Of a DNA stretch of 64,000 nt, positions 24,164 to 32,622 are shown in pieces. The notes beneath the pieces are model-generated. The model did no database searches, was not told where the DNA came from, and saw only the letters and a list, made by a program, of their open reading frames with translations. How positions within the stretch are numbered: the first letter of the stretch is position 1; every line of letters begins with the position of its first letter. The stretch covers positions 25,388 through 89,387 of the forward strand of contig CATKXO010000009.1 of the NCBI GenBank assembly GCA_949840775.1. Reading direction: 5' to 3'. Source of the DNA: an uncultured bacterium. Lineage in GTDB: Bacteria > Bacillota > Clostridia > Oscillospirales > Oscillospiraceae. The position numbers were made by a program, and so were the translations under genes.

Positions 24164-25579
24164 TTATTCGCCGAGGGCGGCGGCAAAGCCGGGCGCTCTG
24201 CTGAAGGAGTCCGTCCCCACCTGGAACTCTCCGGATATGTTGGCCTTTTTGGCGGTATTCCAGGAGGAAATATCGTTGAAGTGCCACCACTCGGAGGCCA
24301 GCGGCTCCATGCCGGCCGCCACAAAAATATTTTGGAGCGTCTGCGCGCCCTCCGTCCAGTATTCGCTGTACTGAATGCTCCCCTTGGACAGGTCCGATTT
24401 CCAGGCATTGGACGTGTAAGGCGGCGTAGGTTTGTTGAAGGTCCCTGACAGGTAGGACAGCTCGTGCATGGGCGTGGGCATCCAGGCGCTGGTGTTGTCC
24501 GGAAGGCCGTGGCGGGAGCGCTGGGCGGAGGAGAATTGGATTCCTTCCGAGTCGCCGGTCAGGATGGCCCCGTAGGAGTATTCGGAAAACTGGGCGGGGA
24601 TGGAGGCGGTGTTTCCGTGGAAGGAATGCTCCTCCCAGCGGGACACCTGAGCCAGGCTGACATCTACCGCGGAGCCCATCTGGTGGCTGGAAATGCCGGT
24701 ATTGATATAGTAAGCGATGTTAAAGCCGTTTTTGCGGATGGATGCGCTGGTGTCCCTGTTCTGCCGGGACAGCTGCTGGAGGGCTTCGGCAACCAGCGCC
24801 TGGGTCTCATAGGGCCGGAAGCCCTCGTAGAGGACGATGGAGAGGTTTTGTGCCTTGGCTGTTTTCTGGGCCTCCATGATCTTCTGGGCCATCCGGTACT
24901 GGACCGGCATGATGAACTCCTCCCGTTCCAGCTTTTCATTATAGACCCTGGACTCGTACAGGACCTGCCCGGTGATTCCCTCCAGGTCCATGCCCAGGTT
25001 CTTCATCAGGGAGCTCTCCGCATTGCTGTTCCTGTAGATGATGGATGGAATCAGGTCCGGAAGGTTGACCATGATATAGTCCTTGTCCACCCAACCCATG
25101 CGCTCGTCCCCAAAGAGGGCCAGAACCCGGGTTTCACCCTCCTTAAGGATGGTGAAGGGGAGGCCGGCGGCTGCGATTGAGCTGGAAGAAGCGCCAGACT
25201 CCTCCGGGTGGATTTTCAGGTTTACCATAATCATGCCGTGGGGCCCCTGAATGGGGAGCTCAAAGCCGCTGGTGTTTTCTACCACCGTCTGGGGTTCCTG
25301 GGGGGGAGCGGGGGGCGGCTCGGGTTCCGGTTTGCTGGGGGGCTCGATGTTGGGCCGGTCCGGTTTTACCGGCTCTGTCTGCTGGGGGACAGAGGCGTCG
25401 GAGGTCTGCCGTTTTGCCTCCCATAGCTGGGGTATGGCCCCGATGAGCCTTGCCGCCAGAAAGCCGGCCAGGAGCAGGGCAATAAAAGCTGCCAGCCACA
25501 ATAAGTACCGGGGCCTTCGCCGTCCCCGGTATCGGGCGCCTTGATACCGCACGCTGCGACGACGCATATTGATCACCAT
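24164..25579 (-). CDS. M15 family D-Ala-D-Ala carboxypeptidase/dipeptidase (VanY-like), membrane-anchored
   Basis: 471-residue envelope protein. A basic Arg-rich N-terminus (about residues 1-24) precedes one membrane helix (about 26-46), then a Pro/Glu/Lys linker, a small domain of about 100 residues, and a C-terminal M15 peptidase domain. Zinc and catalytic motifs are visible: LYEGFRPYETQ, SSHQMGSAVDVS (His and Asp ligands) and EWWHFND (catalytic Glu and His ligand). It probably trims peptidoglycan stem peptides outside the cell. It overlaps the 73-residue gene upstream by a few bases, so the two are likely co-transcribed. Vancomycin resistance is not implied, as no vanHA or vanS genes are near. 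Confidence 0.9.
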   Translation of the reverse strand: MVINMRRRSVRYQGARYRGRRRPRYLLWLAAFIALLLAGFLAARLIGAIPQLWEAKRQTSDASVPQQTEPVKPDRPNIEPPSKPEPEPPPAPPQEPQTVVENTSGFELPIQGPHGMIMVNLKIHPEESGASSSSIAAAGLPFTILKEGETRVLALFGDERMGWVDKDYIMVNLPDLIPSIIYRNSNAESSLMKNLGMDLEGITGQVLYESRVYNEKLEREEFIMPVQYRMAQKIMEAQKTAKAQNLSIVLYEGFRPYETQALVAEALQQLSRQNRDTSASIRKNGFNIAYYINTGISSHQMGSAVDVSLAQVSRWEEHSFHGNTASIPAQFSEYSYGAILTGDSEGIQFSSAQRSRHGLPDNTSAWMPTPMHELSYLSGTFNKPTPPYTSNAWKSDLSKGSIQYSEYWTEGAQTLQNIFVAAGMEPLASEWWHFNDISSWNTAKKANISGEFQVGTDSFSRAPGFAAALGE

Positions 25580-25794
25580 TCCCGTTTGATTTCGGATTCC
25601 TCCACGTGATACCGGCTCAGAAATTCCTGAAGGTCCCGGCTGTCACGCAGGAGCATCAGCTCCTCAAATTTTCCGCTGACAGGGTCCTTGAAGCCTGCAA
25701 CCTGTTCTCCTGTGCAGATACTGGAACGGATCACGGGGATTTTACCGTCTCTGTTGTAGGGGACGGTTCTCTCTTTTTTTCGTCTGCCAAACAT
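25573..25794 (-). CDS. Small conserved-looking protein of unknown function
   Basis: 73-residue protein beginning with a basic patch (MFGRRKKER) and ending in an acidic helical segment (DLQEFLSRYHVEESEIKREW). The ATG at 25792-25794 has AGGAGAAGC upstream. No signal or membrane segment is present. It is immediately upstream of, and overlapping with, the M15 peptidase gene, so it may be a partner of that enzyme, but this rests on position only. Confidence 0.7.
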   Translation of the reverse strand: MFGRRKKERTVPYNRDGKIPVIRSSICTGEQVAGFKDPVSGKFEELMLLRDSRDLQEFLSRYHVEESEIKREW

Positions 25795-25977
25795 AATTGC
25801 TTCTCCTGTTGCAGTAAAGAATCTGCCGGCTCCGGTGCGGCACAGCCGTATTATACCATAGCCGGGCCCTGATTTCCATATGGATTTGAGGGTCCTGTTG
25901 AAATATTTTCCAGGCCGGGCCTGTCCCAATCCGCCGGAGGAAAGGCGGCAGAGCGCCCTTCAAATCCGGAGCGGCTG

Positions 25978-26811
25978 TCATTCCAGCAGCCGCACAGAGA
26001 TCATGGAGGCCGCATTTTTTTCCACTGCGTTGAGGATAAACCCGGCCAAATCGCAGGCATAGAAATTTCCGGTTGTTTTCAGCCCCTGTTCAAGGATACA
26101 GCGGTTGAGGACGGCATACCCCTCCGAGATGTCCCAGCGGCCCCGGCAGCAGAGATACAGATACTTCCCAGCGGGCTTCTCCATATAATAGGGTAAGTCC
26201 GCTTTTTCTTTGATCCGGGTGTAGAGATGGCTGATGGCTCCCGGCCCGCCCTGTTGCTCCGCCTGGTGGATGGCGCCCAGCTGAAAATCGGTCTGTATCC
26301 CATACTGGCCGCACAGTGTTTGGCACCGCTCCAGGACAAGGATCAGCATTTCATCCTCATTGGACGCGGAAGACATCAGTCCCTCCAGCTCCCCAACGGG
26401 GAGGGCCAGCAGGTGTTCCCTCTGAAACCAGGCGGTTTGGGGGACCATGTCCGGGCCCGGGCCAAACTCCAGATTGCGCAGGGCTCCGGACAGTACAAAG
26501 TCCATGTGCTCCAGCTTTTGCCGCTCCGCCTCCAGCCGGTTCTTCTGTTCCCGCAGCAGTTCTATGGTTGCAGAAGTGTCCTGTCCCCGCAGGCAGCGGC
26601 GGATTTCCTCCAGGGGGGTGCCTGTCTGGCGGAAGATGGAGATGGCGTAAAAATCGTAGAACTGCTCCACGTCGTAGTAAAAGTAGCTGTTGCTTCCCTG
26701 GTGGGCAGGCAGCAGCAGTCCCACGTTCTTGTAGTGGCGCAGCGTCTCCTTGGTGGTGCCGCATAAAGCCGCAAAGGCGCCGGAGGTCAGCCACCCCTTT
26801 TTCTGCTCCAT
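25978..26811 (-). CDS. MerR family regulator with effector-binding domain
   Basis: 277-residue transcription activator. Residues 7-75 form the MerR winged helix (SGAFAALCGTTKETLRHYKNVGLL ... in two parts, with YFYYDVEQFYDFYAI as wing), followed by a dimerisation coil (about 85-120) and a GyrI/BmrR-like ligand domain (about 125-270). The ligand is unknown but such domains usually bind hydrophobic or multidrug-type compounds. No efflux gene is adjacent. An inverted repeat at 26896-26932 lies about 90 bp upstream of its start and could be an operator. Confidence 0.88.
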   Translation of the reverse strand: MEQKKGWLTSGAFAALCGTTKETLRHYKNVGLLLPAHQGSNSYFYYDVEQFYDFYAISIFRQTGTPLEEIRRCLRGQDTSATIELLREQKNRLEAERQKLEHMDFVLSGALRNLEFGPGPDMVPQTAWFQREHLLALPVGELEGLMSSASNEDEMLILVLERCQTLCGQYGIQTDFQLGAIHQAEQQGGPGAISHLYTRIKEKADLPYYMEKPAGKYLYLCCRGRWDISEGYAVLNRCILEQGLKTTGNFYACDLAGFILNAVEKNAASMISVRLLE

Positions 26812-26895
26812 AACAGTTCCTCTTTCTATTTCTCGGCCCCAAATGCCCTTGTGATTCCCGCCCCTGGGGGGCAGGAACGTGAAGGAAGAAGGATT

Positions 26896-26932
26896 GGGAT
26901 ATCGTTAAAACACTTATTATTTATGATATCCC
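26896..26932. promoter_or_regulatory. Inverted repeat in the MerR-histidine kinase gap
   Basis: GGGATATC (26896-26903) and GATATCCC (26925-26932) flank an AT-rich 21-bp centre. It could be an operator for the MerR protein. The rest of the 324-bp gap holds only the kinase promoter; nothing else was recognised. Confidence 0.4.
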
Positions 26933-27006
26933 CTGTTGGGCGTGATTGCAAGCCAAAGGGACAAAAAAGAATCAAAGCAGACAGAACAAGCCAGGCGATG
27001 TTGTAG

Positions 27007-27035
27007 TTGAAAACGGGAAAAAAATATGCTACTAT
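27007..27035 (+). promoter_or_regulatory. Promoter of the hybrid histidine kinase operon
   Basis: TTGAAA (27007-27012), 17-bp spacer, TACTAT (27030-27035), about 100 bp before the start. Confidence 0.65.
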
Positions 27036-27135
27036 AGCCCTGGTAACAGCAAGGTTAGGCGCCGGCCGCCGGGGAGGCTGAAGGGTCTTTTAGCAGACCG
27101 GCTGCGGCAGCTGGTTTTCAGGATGGGGATTGTGA

Positions 27136-29331
27136 ATGAAAGAACAGGCAGCAAAGCAGGAAAAGCGAAAGGACAAATCCTTGTTTCTTTCTATCATACT
27201 GGTCTTCTGCATTTTGGGTACGATCGTTTACACTGTTTCACAGAAAATTTCCCAGGAGATGTCCTCGTCGGCGATTCAGAATTTGAGCGAAAGCCTGGAC
27301 CTGATTCAGTGTACCATCGAGGCGATTCTGAGGAATGAGGCGGAGTTCCAGACGCTGATCGCCCAGGAGATTGCCCGGACGGAGGACCCGGAGGAATACA
27401 TCTGCGTCTATGAGAGGAACCAGACCATTGTCCGGATGTCCTTTATCCTGTCCGGAAAGACGGAGGGCCTTTCCAACACGGGGGAGCCGTTTACCGAGGA
27501 GGGACTGGATTTTTCAGCGGGGGGAACGGTAAACGGGCTGCCGGTCTCCCAGTCCTACCTGAACTATATGGGCACATGGGCCTACACCATCAAGTGTCCG
27601 GTGGAGCGGGAGGGGAAAGAAATCGGAACCCTTTACATCGAGTATGTGTATGATACGATTGACCGCTCCCTGCCGAGAGACGGCTTTTATAACAAGCAGG
27701 CGTCGCTGTATATCATGGATGCGGAGAGCGAGCGGTTTGTCCTGAAGCCCAAGGGGATGGGGATGCGCAGTGCGGGCCACCTGAATCTGGACGATTTCTA
27801 TCGGGCCAACAACATCCAGGACCCGGCAATCCGGGAGGAGGTGGCGGCCTGCCTGGAGGAGGGGCGGAATATCCTGTTTTATCACGACGTACGGGATGTG
27901 CAGGCCCTGAATTACATGTGGCCCATCAACGATGGGACCATCTTTATGGTGGGCTATGTGCCCGTTGAGGCGATCCAGCAGGAGGGGCGGACGGTCAATC
28001 AGAACATTGTCATTGTGGTGGTCACTATGCTGTCTGCGTTTTTCCTGTGTATCCTGCTGTACTACCTCAACTGGAGGCAGCAGGACAAGGTCCGCAGGGA
28101 GCGGGAGGAGGAGCGCAGAGTCCACAGCCAGCAGCTGGCGGAGGCCCTCCAGGCCGCACAGGTTGCCAGCGAGTCGAAAACCACCTTCCTGTCCAATATG
28201 TCCCACGATATCCGCACGCCGATGAACGCGGTGCTGGGCTTTACGACCCTGTTGAACAGAGACGCGGAGGACCCGGCCAAGGTCCGGGAGTACACCGGTA
28301 AGATTATGGCCTCCGGACAGCACCTGCTCAGTTTGATTAACGACATCCTGGATGTCTCCAAGATCGAGAGCGGGAAGGTTGTGCTCAACTATGAGGAGTT
28401 TTCCCTCAGCAGCGCGGCCGCGGCGGTATGTGCGATTATCCAGCCCATGGCTGAGGCCAAGGGGCAGACCTTCCAGGCGGAGGTGACCGGTGTCCGCAAC
28501 GACTGCCTGGTGGGAGACGAAACCCGGATTAACCAGGTGCTCATCAACCTGCTCTCCAACGCCATGAAGTACACGCCGGAGGGCGGACATATCTGGCTCC
28601 GGATTACGGGGCTCAAGCAGCGGTCCGGCCAATATGAGCACATCCGGATCGAGGTGGAGGACGACGGCTATGGCATGACGCCGGAGTACCTGAAAATCAT
28701 CTTCGACGCCTTTACCCGGGCGGAGAACAGTACGACCAACAAGGTACAGGGCACCGGATTGGGCATGGCCATCACCAAGAGCATCGTGGAGCTCATGGGG
28801 GGCAGTATTGAGGTGTTCAGCCAGGTAGACCAGGGTTCCCTGTTCCGGGTGGATATTGAACTGCGCATTGCAGAGCAGCAGACGAAGGCGCCCCAGCCGG
28901 TCTCCGCCCCGGAGACCGGGGAGGAGTACAGCCTGGAGGGGCTGCGCTTCCTGGTTGCGGAGGACAACGAGATCAATGCCGAGATTTTGCAGGAGCTTCT
29001 TGGCATGGAGGGGGCCTCCTGCGAAATTGCGGCCGACGGGCGGCTGGCGGTGGAGCGCTTCCGGCGCTCGGAGCCCGGCGAGTTCGACGCTGTCCTGATG
29101 GATGTTCAGATGCCGGTGATGAACGGGCACGACGCTGCAAGGGCCATCCGGGAGCTGGAGCGGGAAAAAGGGGGAAGGATTCCCATCATCGCCATGACGG
29201 CAAACGCATTTGCGGAGGACGAGAAGGCGGCGCTGGACGCCGGTATGGACGCCCATGTGGCAAAGCCCCTGGATGTCAGGCTGCTGAAAAGGGTGATCCG
29301 CAAGCATATCGAAAGGAGAGACGCGAGATGA
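27136..29331 (+). CDS. Hybrid sensor histidine kinase/response regulator
   Basis: 731-residue membrane sensor. A membrane helix at about 15-34 and a second at about 290-312 enclose a roughly 255-residue extracytoplasmic domain, probably a Cache-type sensor. A short coil leads to the HisKA domain with the phospho-acceptor in NMSHDIRTPMN (His357), then an HATPase domain (NALKYTPEGG-like N box: NAMKYTPEGG; DDGYGMTPEY; GTGLGMAITKSIVELM), and a C-terminal receiver with LMDVQMPVMNG (Asp656) and a KPLD lysine. There is no DNA-binding output domain, so the signal must pass on to another protein. Its stop overlaps the start of a solute-binding lipoprotein (ATGA). Confidence 0.95.
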   Translation: MKEQAAKQEKRKDKSLFLSIILVFCILGTIVYTVSQKISQEMSSSAIQNLSESLDLIQCTIEAILRNEAEFQTLIAQEIARTEDPEEYICVYERNQTIVRMSFILSGKTEGLSNTGEPFTEEGLDFSAGGTVNGLPVSQSYLNYMGTWAYTIKCPVEREGKEIGTLYIEYVYDTIDRSLPRDGFYNKQASLYIMDAESERFVLKPKGMGMRSAGHLNLDDFYRANNIQDPAIREEVAACLEEGRNILFYHDVRDVQALNYMWPINDGTIFMVGYVPVEAIQQEGRTVNQNIVIVVVTMLSAFFLCILLYYLNWRQQDKVRREREEERRVHSQQLAEALQAAQVASESKTTFLSNMSHDIRTPMNAVLGFTTLLNRDAEDPAKVREYTGKIMASGQHLLSLINDILDVSKIESGKVVLNYEEFSLSSAAAAVCAIIQPMAEAKGQTFQAEVTGVRNDCLVGDETRINQVLINLLSNAMKYTPEGGHIWLRITGLKQRSGQYEHIRIEVEDDGYGMTPEYLKIIFDAFTRAENSTTNKVQGTGLGMAITKSIVELMGGSIEVFSQVDQGSLFRVDIELRIAEQQTKAPQPVSAPETGEEYSLEGLRFLVAEDNEINAEILQELLGMEGASCEIAADGRLAVERFRRSEPGEFDAVLMDVQMPVMNGHDAARAIRELEREKGGRIPIIAMTANAFAEDEKAALDAGMDAHVAKPLDVRLLKRVIRKHIERRDAR

Positions 29332-30641
29332 AGCAGTGCAGCAAGAGGGGGGTCCGGCGCTGGGCAGCAGCCTGCCTGGCGGCGCTGATGGTCCTGGCGC
29401 TGGCATCCTGCGGCGGCGGGGAGCCCCCCACAAACCTGGTTACGTCAGACAAGGAGGAGGGGCGGGATGTCAACCTGTTCAGCCCCATGGAGAAGACCGA
29501 CCCCAACGCGGAGAACGTGGCCCGGACCGCCTCGGACCTGACGGTAGCCATGGCGGAGGAAAAGCTGGGAGTCACGGTGGCCTATCGGACCTATACGGCG
29601 GAGACCTATCAGGACAGGACCTATGACGACGTTGCCCTGGACCGGGCCCGGAGCAATATGGACGACCTGTATCTGCTCAACCCGGATACGATTATGACGC
29701 TGGGCTTGGAGGGCAAGCTGGCCGACCTGTCCGGGCTGGACAGCGCAAAAAATCTGCGGGACATCATCTTCACTGCCAATGTGGTGGATGGCAAGCTGGT
29801 GGCCATTCCCCAGGAGGTGGTGGCCTACGGCCTGTTCGTCAATGTGGACATGTTCAAGCAGTACGGCCTGGAGCTGCCCAACACCCCGGAGGAGTTTTTG
29901 GAGTGCTGCCGGGTGTTCAAGGAGAATGGGATCAGCACCCCCATCGGGGCCAACCGCTGGTGGCTGGAGACCTTCGTCTTTGCCCAGGCCTACGCCGGCC
30001 TGTATAACGGCGGGAACACGGAGGAGGAGATTGCGGCCCTCAACAGCGGCGAGGCCAAATACAGCGACTATATGCGTCCCGGATTTGAGTTCCTTCAAAC
30101 CCTGATTGATGAGGGCTATGTCGATGCGGAGAAGGCCCTGGTCAGCGAGGCCATTGAGGCGGAGGGGCCGGACTTCCTGGCCCAGAGGACCCCCATTGTC
30201 ATGGCTTACTGGGGGGCGGCCAACTCCGAGACCGCATACGCCAAGACGGACTTTGAGATGCAGGTCATCGGCTTCCCCAGCAGCTGGGGCCAGATGCCGG
30301 TGATGCCCATGACCGGCTGGGGCGTGGGCGCCCAGGCGGAGCATCTGGAGGACGCCATGAAGGTCATCGACGTAATCACCTCCGACGAGGCCCTCCGCCT
30401 TTATTCCGAGCACAACCGGGTCATTTCCCCCTCAAAAAACGTGAAGGTGGACTGCGTCCCCGCCCTGCGTCCCCTCAACGACCGGATTGAGGAGGGCGTT
30501 TACGTGCTGGGCTCCAACGCGGGAATGAAGGTGGAGCAGTGGGGCAACACCTGCCAGATTGTGCAGAAGCTGTTGGGCGGTGCGACGGTGGACGAGTGCA
30601 TGGCCGCCTTTGACGAGCTGCAGGCGGATACGCTGGGCTGA
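29328..30641 (+). CDS. Extracellular solute-binding lipoprotein (ABC type) without permease
   Basis: 437-residue lipoprotein; signal with LASC (lipidated Cys28). The mature part has features of family 1 sugar/peptide-type binding proteins: LGLEGKLADLSGL, NVVDGKLVAIPQEVVAYGLFVNVDMF, and MTGWGVGA. It is coupled by a 4-base overlap to the hybrid histidine kinase upstream, and no permease or ATPase gene is adjacent. This suggests that it delivers ligand to the kinase sensor domain instead of to a transporter, though it might also serve a permease elsewhere. The ligand is unknown; carbohydrate is the most common for the family. Confidence 0.88.
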   Translation: MKQCSKRGVRRWAAACLAALMVLALASCGGGEPPTNLVTSDKEEGRDVNLFSPMEKTDPNAENVARTASDLTVAMAEEKLGVTVAYRTYTAETYQDRTYDDVALDRARSNMDDLYLLNPDTIMTLGLEGKLADLSGLDSAKNLRDIIFTANVVDGKLVAIPQEVVAYGLFVNVDMFKQYGLELPNTPEEFLECCRVFKENGISTPIGANRWWLETFVFAQAYAGLYNGGNTEEEIAALNSGEAKYSDYMRPGFEFLQTLIDEGYVDAEKALVSEAIEAEGPDFLAQRTPIVMAYWGAANSETAYAKTDFEMQVIGFPSSWGQMPVMPMTGWGVGAQAEHLEDAMKVIDVITSDEALRLYSEHNRVISPSKNVKVDCVPALRPLNDRIEEGVYVLGSNAGMKVEQWGNTCQIVQKLLGGATVDECMAAFDELQADTLG

Positions 30642-30669
30642 ACAGATGAGAACGAAGGAGGCGCTCCCT

Positions 30670-31428
30670 GTGAATATGCCGCTTATTGAGGGCTGTGTGG
30701 ACTCCTATGCCTCCTGTGCCGCCGCCTGCCGGGCGGGCGCGGACAGGCTGGAGCTGTGCGCCAACCTGTCCATCGGCGGGACGACCCCCTCTCTCAGCCT
30801 GTTCCGGCAGGTACGGCGGGACTTTTCGGTGCCGGTCAACGTCCTGATCCGTCCCCGCTTCGGCGATTTCCTCTACTCCCGGCAGGAGCTGGAGGAGATG
30901 GGGGAGGACATCCGCCGGTTTCGGGAGCTGGGGGCCGGCGGCGTGGTGATTGGCGCCCTCACACCGGAGGGGGCGCTGGACGGGGAGGCCCTTGCCTCTT
31001 TGATGGACTGCGCCGGGGGGCTGCCCGTTACCCTTCACCGGGCCTTTGACATGACCCGGGACCCGGTGGCCGCACTGGAGGAGGCGGTCCGCCTTGGATT
31101 TCGTACCATCCTGACCTCCGGCCAGGCCCGAAGCGCGGCGGAGGGGAAGGAGGTCCTGCGGCAGCTGTTCTGTCAGGCCCAGGGGCGGATCAGTATTATG
31201 GCGGGCTGCGGCGTTAAGAAGGAGAATATTTTGGAGCTTTACCGGCACACCGGCATCCGGGTGTTCCACACCACCGGACGGAGGGGGCCTGTAGACAGCG
31301 GGATGCGCTACCGGAAGGAGGGCGTCTCCATGGGACTGCCCTCCCTGTCGGAGTATGAGCTCTGGCGGACGGACGAGGAGGAGTTCCGGGCCTGCGCGGA
31401 GATTGTCCACGCCCTGGGCCGAACATGA
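30670..31428 (+). CDS. cutC: CutC family protein
   Basis: 252-residue TIM-barrel protein historically linked to copper homeostasis; its enzymatic role is not established. Motifs are EGCVDSYASCAAACRAGADR, LELCANLSIGGTTPS, NVLIRPRFGDF, ADRIT-like LTSGQARSAAEG, and MAGCGVKKENI. The GTG at 30670 is preferred because AAGGAGG is 8 bp upstream; an ATG at 30646 has no good ribosome site. It lies 28 bp after the solute-binding gene and may be the third gene of that operon. Confidence 0.92.
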   Translation: MNMPLIEGCVDSYASCAAACRAGADRLELCANLSIGGTTPSLSLFRQVRRDFSVPVNVLIRPRFGDFLYSRQELEEMGEDIRRFRELGAGGVVIGALTPEGALDGEALASLMDCAGGLPVTLHRAFDMTRDPVAALEEAVRLGFRTILTSGQARSAAEGKEVLRQLFCQAQGRISIMAGCGVKKENILELYRHTGIRVFHTTGRRGPVDSGMRYRKEGVSMGLPSLSEYELWRTDEEEFRACAEIVHALGRT

Positions 31429-31478
31429 CGGGGCCTGGAGGCAGGTCCTGCCAAAATCGTGGTAATCATTCTGCCGTT

Positions 31479-31514
31479 TCATGAATTTTCAGCAATTTTC
31501 TTAAAAATTCATGA
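31479..31514. promoter_or_regulatory. Inverted-repeat operator candidate
   Basis: TCATGAATTTT (31479-31489) and AAAATTCATGA (31504-31514), a perfect 11-bp dyad with a 14-bp centre, located 44-79 bp before the XRE gene start. It is a plausible autoregulatory site. Confidence 0.55.
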
Positions 31515-31557
31515 TTTCGTCACACATATTCGTCATAATGGTCCCGAGGTGATGATT

Positions 31558-31881
31558 GTGACATTCAGTGATAGGCTCCGGCAGCTGCGGCAGGAGAAAA
31601 AAATGACCCAGGCGGTCCTGGGCCGCGCCATCGACGTATCCCCACGGATGATCAGCTTCTATGAGAGCGGGAACCACTTTCCGCGGGATGAGATTATCCT
31701 CAAACGGATTGCCGGCCTGTTTGATGTGAGCATTGATTATCTTCTGGGCTATTCTGACCTGCGGGAGGAAGCCTCACTGAAGAAGCTGTGTGTCACCTAC
31801 CGGAGCCTGCCTGGCCCGGCCCGCAGGACGGCCATGGATTTTATGGAATTTCTTGCAGCAAAGGATTCTGCCAGCGACTGA
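31558..31881 (+). CDS. XRE family transcriptional regulator
   Basis: 107-residue DNA-binding protein: helix-turn-helix LRQEKKMTQAVLGRAIDV with SPRMISFYESGNHFP, then IDYLLGYSDL and a short C-terminal helical tail. The GTG at 31558 is chosen because the GAGGTGA site then has normal spacing; ATG 31552 would overlap that site. A perfect dyad (31479-31514) upstream may be its operator. It is followed by a terminator and a small gene on the other strand. Confidence 0.85.
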   Translation: MTFSDRLRQLRQEKKMTQAVLGRAIDVSPRMISFYESGNHFPRDEIILKRIAGLFDVSIDYLLGYSDLREEASLKKLCVTYRSLPGPARRTAMDFMEFLAAKDSASD

Positions 31882-31886
31882 AAATG

Positions 31887-31912
31887 CCCCACCGGTCTCC
31901 CGGTGGGGTTTC
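31887..31912 (+). terminator. Terminator after the XRE gene
   Basis: 9-bp stem CCCCACCGG/CCGGTGGGG, then TTTCGTTC. It lies between convergent genes. Confidence 0.75.
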
Positions 31913-31918
31913 GTTCGC

Positions 31919-32074
31919 TCATTTTTCCCGGCACAGCAGTTCAAAGACGGCTCCGTCCGCCATGGTGACGGTGAGCAGATTGTGTCTGTCGTCCACGGTG
32001 ATGTCGGCCAGGTCCAGCTCGTCGCTCTCGTTCAGAATATCGAACAGCTTGTCCTTGAAATAATTTAGGTCCAT
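31919..32074 (-). CDS. Small acidic protein, 51 residues
   Basis: Short acidic protein, MDLNYFKDKLFDILNES to FELLCREK, with a DELDLADITVDD core. Strong ribosome site GGAAGGAGGATTTATT before ATG 32074 supports expression. No known domain was recognised. It is divergent from the small XRE gene at 32165, sharing a 90-bp regulatory gap. Function unknown. Confidence 0.7.
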   Translation of the reverse strand: MDLNYFKDKLFDILNESDELDLADITVDDRHNLLTVTMADGAVFELLCREK

Positions 32075-32101
32075 AATAAATCCTCCTTCCGGTATAGGGC
32101 G

Positions 32102-32167
32102 CATACGCACAAGGAAATTATAAACTACTACCAATTAAAATGCAAGAAGAAGGTGGTAGTGCGTATG
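32102..32167. promoter_or_regulatory. Nested inverted repeats covering the XRE ribosome site and start codon
   Basis: Left arms CATACGCAC (32102-32110) and CTACTACC (32125-32132) are complementary to the continuous right arm GGTGGTAGTGCGTATG (32152-32167), which contains part of the ribosome site and the ATG of the next gene. It may be an operator dyad or an RNA structure that hides the start. Confidence 0.55.
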
Positions 32168-32374
32168 ATAAAATATGACCGCTTATGGTCTACCTTAAAG
32201 GAAAAAGGTATCAGTCAATATAGACTGATTGAGGATTACGGAGTCGATACAGCTCAGCTTCACCGGCTGAGGCATAACATGGTCATTAAGACGATTACGA
32301 TTGACAACCTCTGCCGGATATTAGACTGCCGGGTTGAGGATATCATGGAATATATTCCGGACGGCAAAGAGTAA
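32165..32374 (+). CDS. Cro/CI-type small regulator
   Basis: 69-residue helix-turn-helix protein of the YozG/Cro type: MIKYDRLWSTLKEKGISQYRL start, DTAQLHRLRHN recognition region, and the typical C-terminal CRILDCRVEDIMEYIPD. Proteins of this kind are common as small repressors in Clostridia mobile or accessory regions. The ATG at 32165 lies inside the right arm of an inverted repeat; GTG 32153 is an alternative. It ends in a terminator. Confidence 0.88.
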   Translation: MIKYDRLWSTLKEKGISQYRLIEDYGVDTAQLHRLRHNMVIKTITIDNLCRILDCRVEDIMEYIPDGKE

Positions 32375-32415
32375 GAGGCGTTTCCAAGGGTAAAACTTTT
32401 GGAGGCGCTCTTTTT
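32375..32415 (+). terminator. Terminator after the small regulator
   Basis: Stem GAGGCGTTTCCAA/TTGGAGGCGCTC with G-U pairs, then TTTTT. The remaining 200 bp before gdhA are AT-richer; TTGACT near 32527 and a CCACA/TGTGG hairpin around 32563-32580 are seen, but no convincing promoter could be fixed. Confidence 0.7.
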
Positions 32416-32622
32416 ATGCGGACGGGGATCAGAAAAAATTCCACGTCAAAATGACGAAAGTATTTCCACGGCGCACTAATACTTTAATGAATTAAACAAA
32501 CTTGCAAAATGCAGGAGATAAAAGCTTGACTTGCAAAAAGCGGCGTGGTAAGGTGGTAATGTCCACATTGGAAGTGTGGAGGGAGAAGGATTTGACAAAT
32601 TATCTTTCGGGAGGAAACAAAT

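Noticed and set aside
24164-25579. Vancomycin resistance cluster
   Set aside because: The M15 peptidase is VanY-like, but no vanA/H/X/R/S genes are nearby and Ddl looks normal, so a housekeeping role is more likely.
27514-29433. Long antisense frame over the hybrid kinase
   Set aside because: Shadow frame; the plus strand has all kinase motifs.
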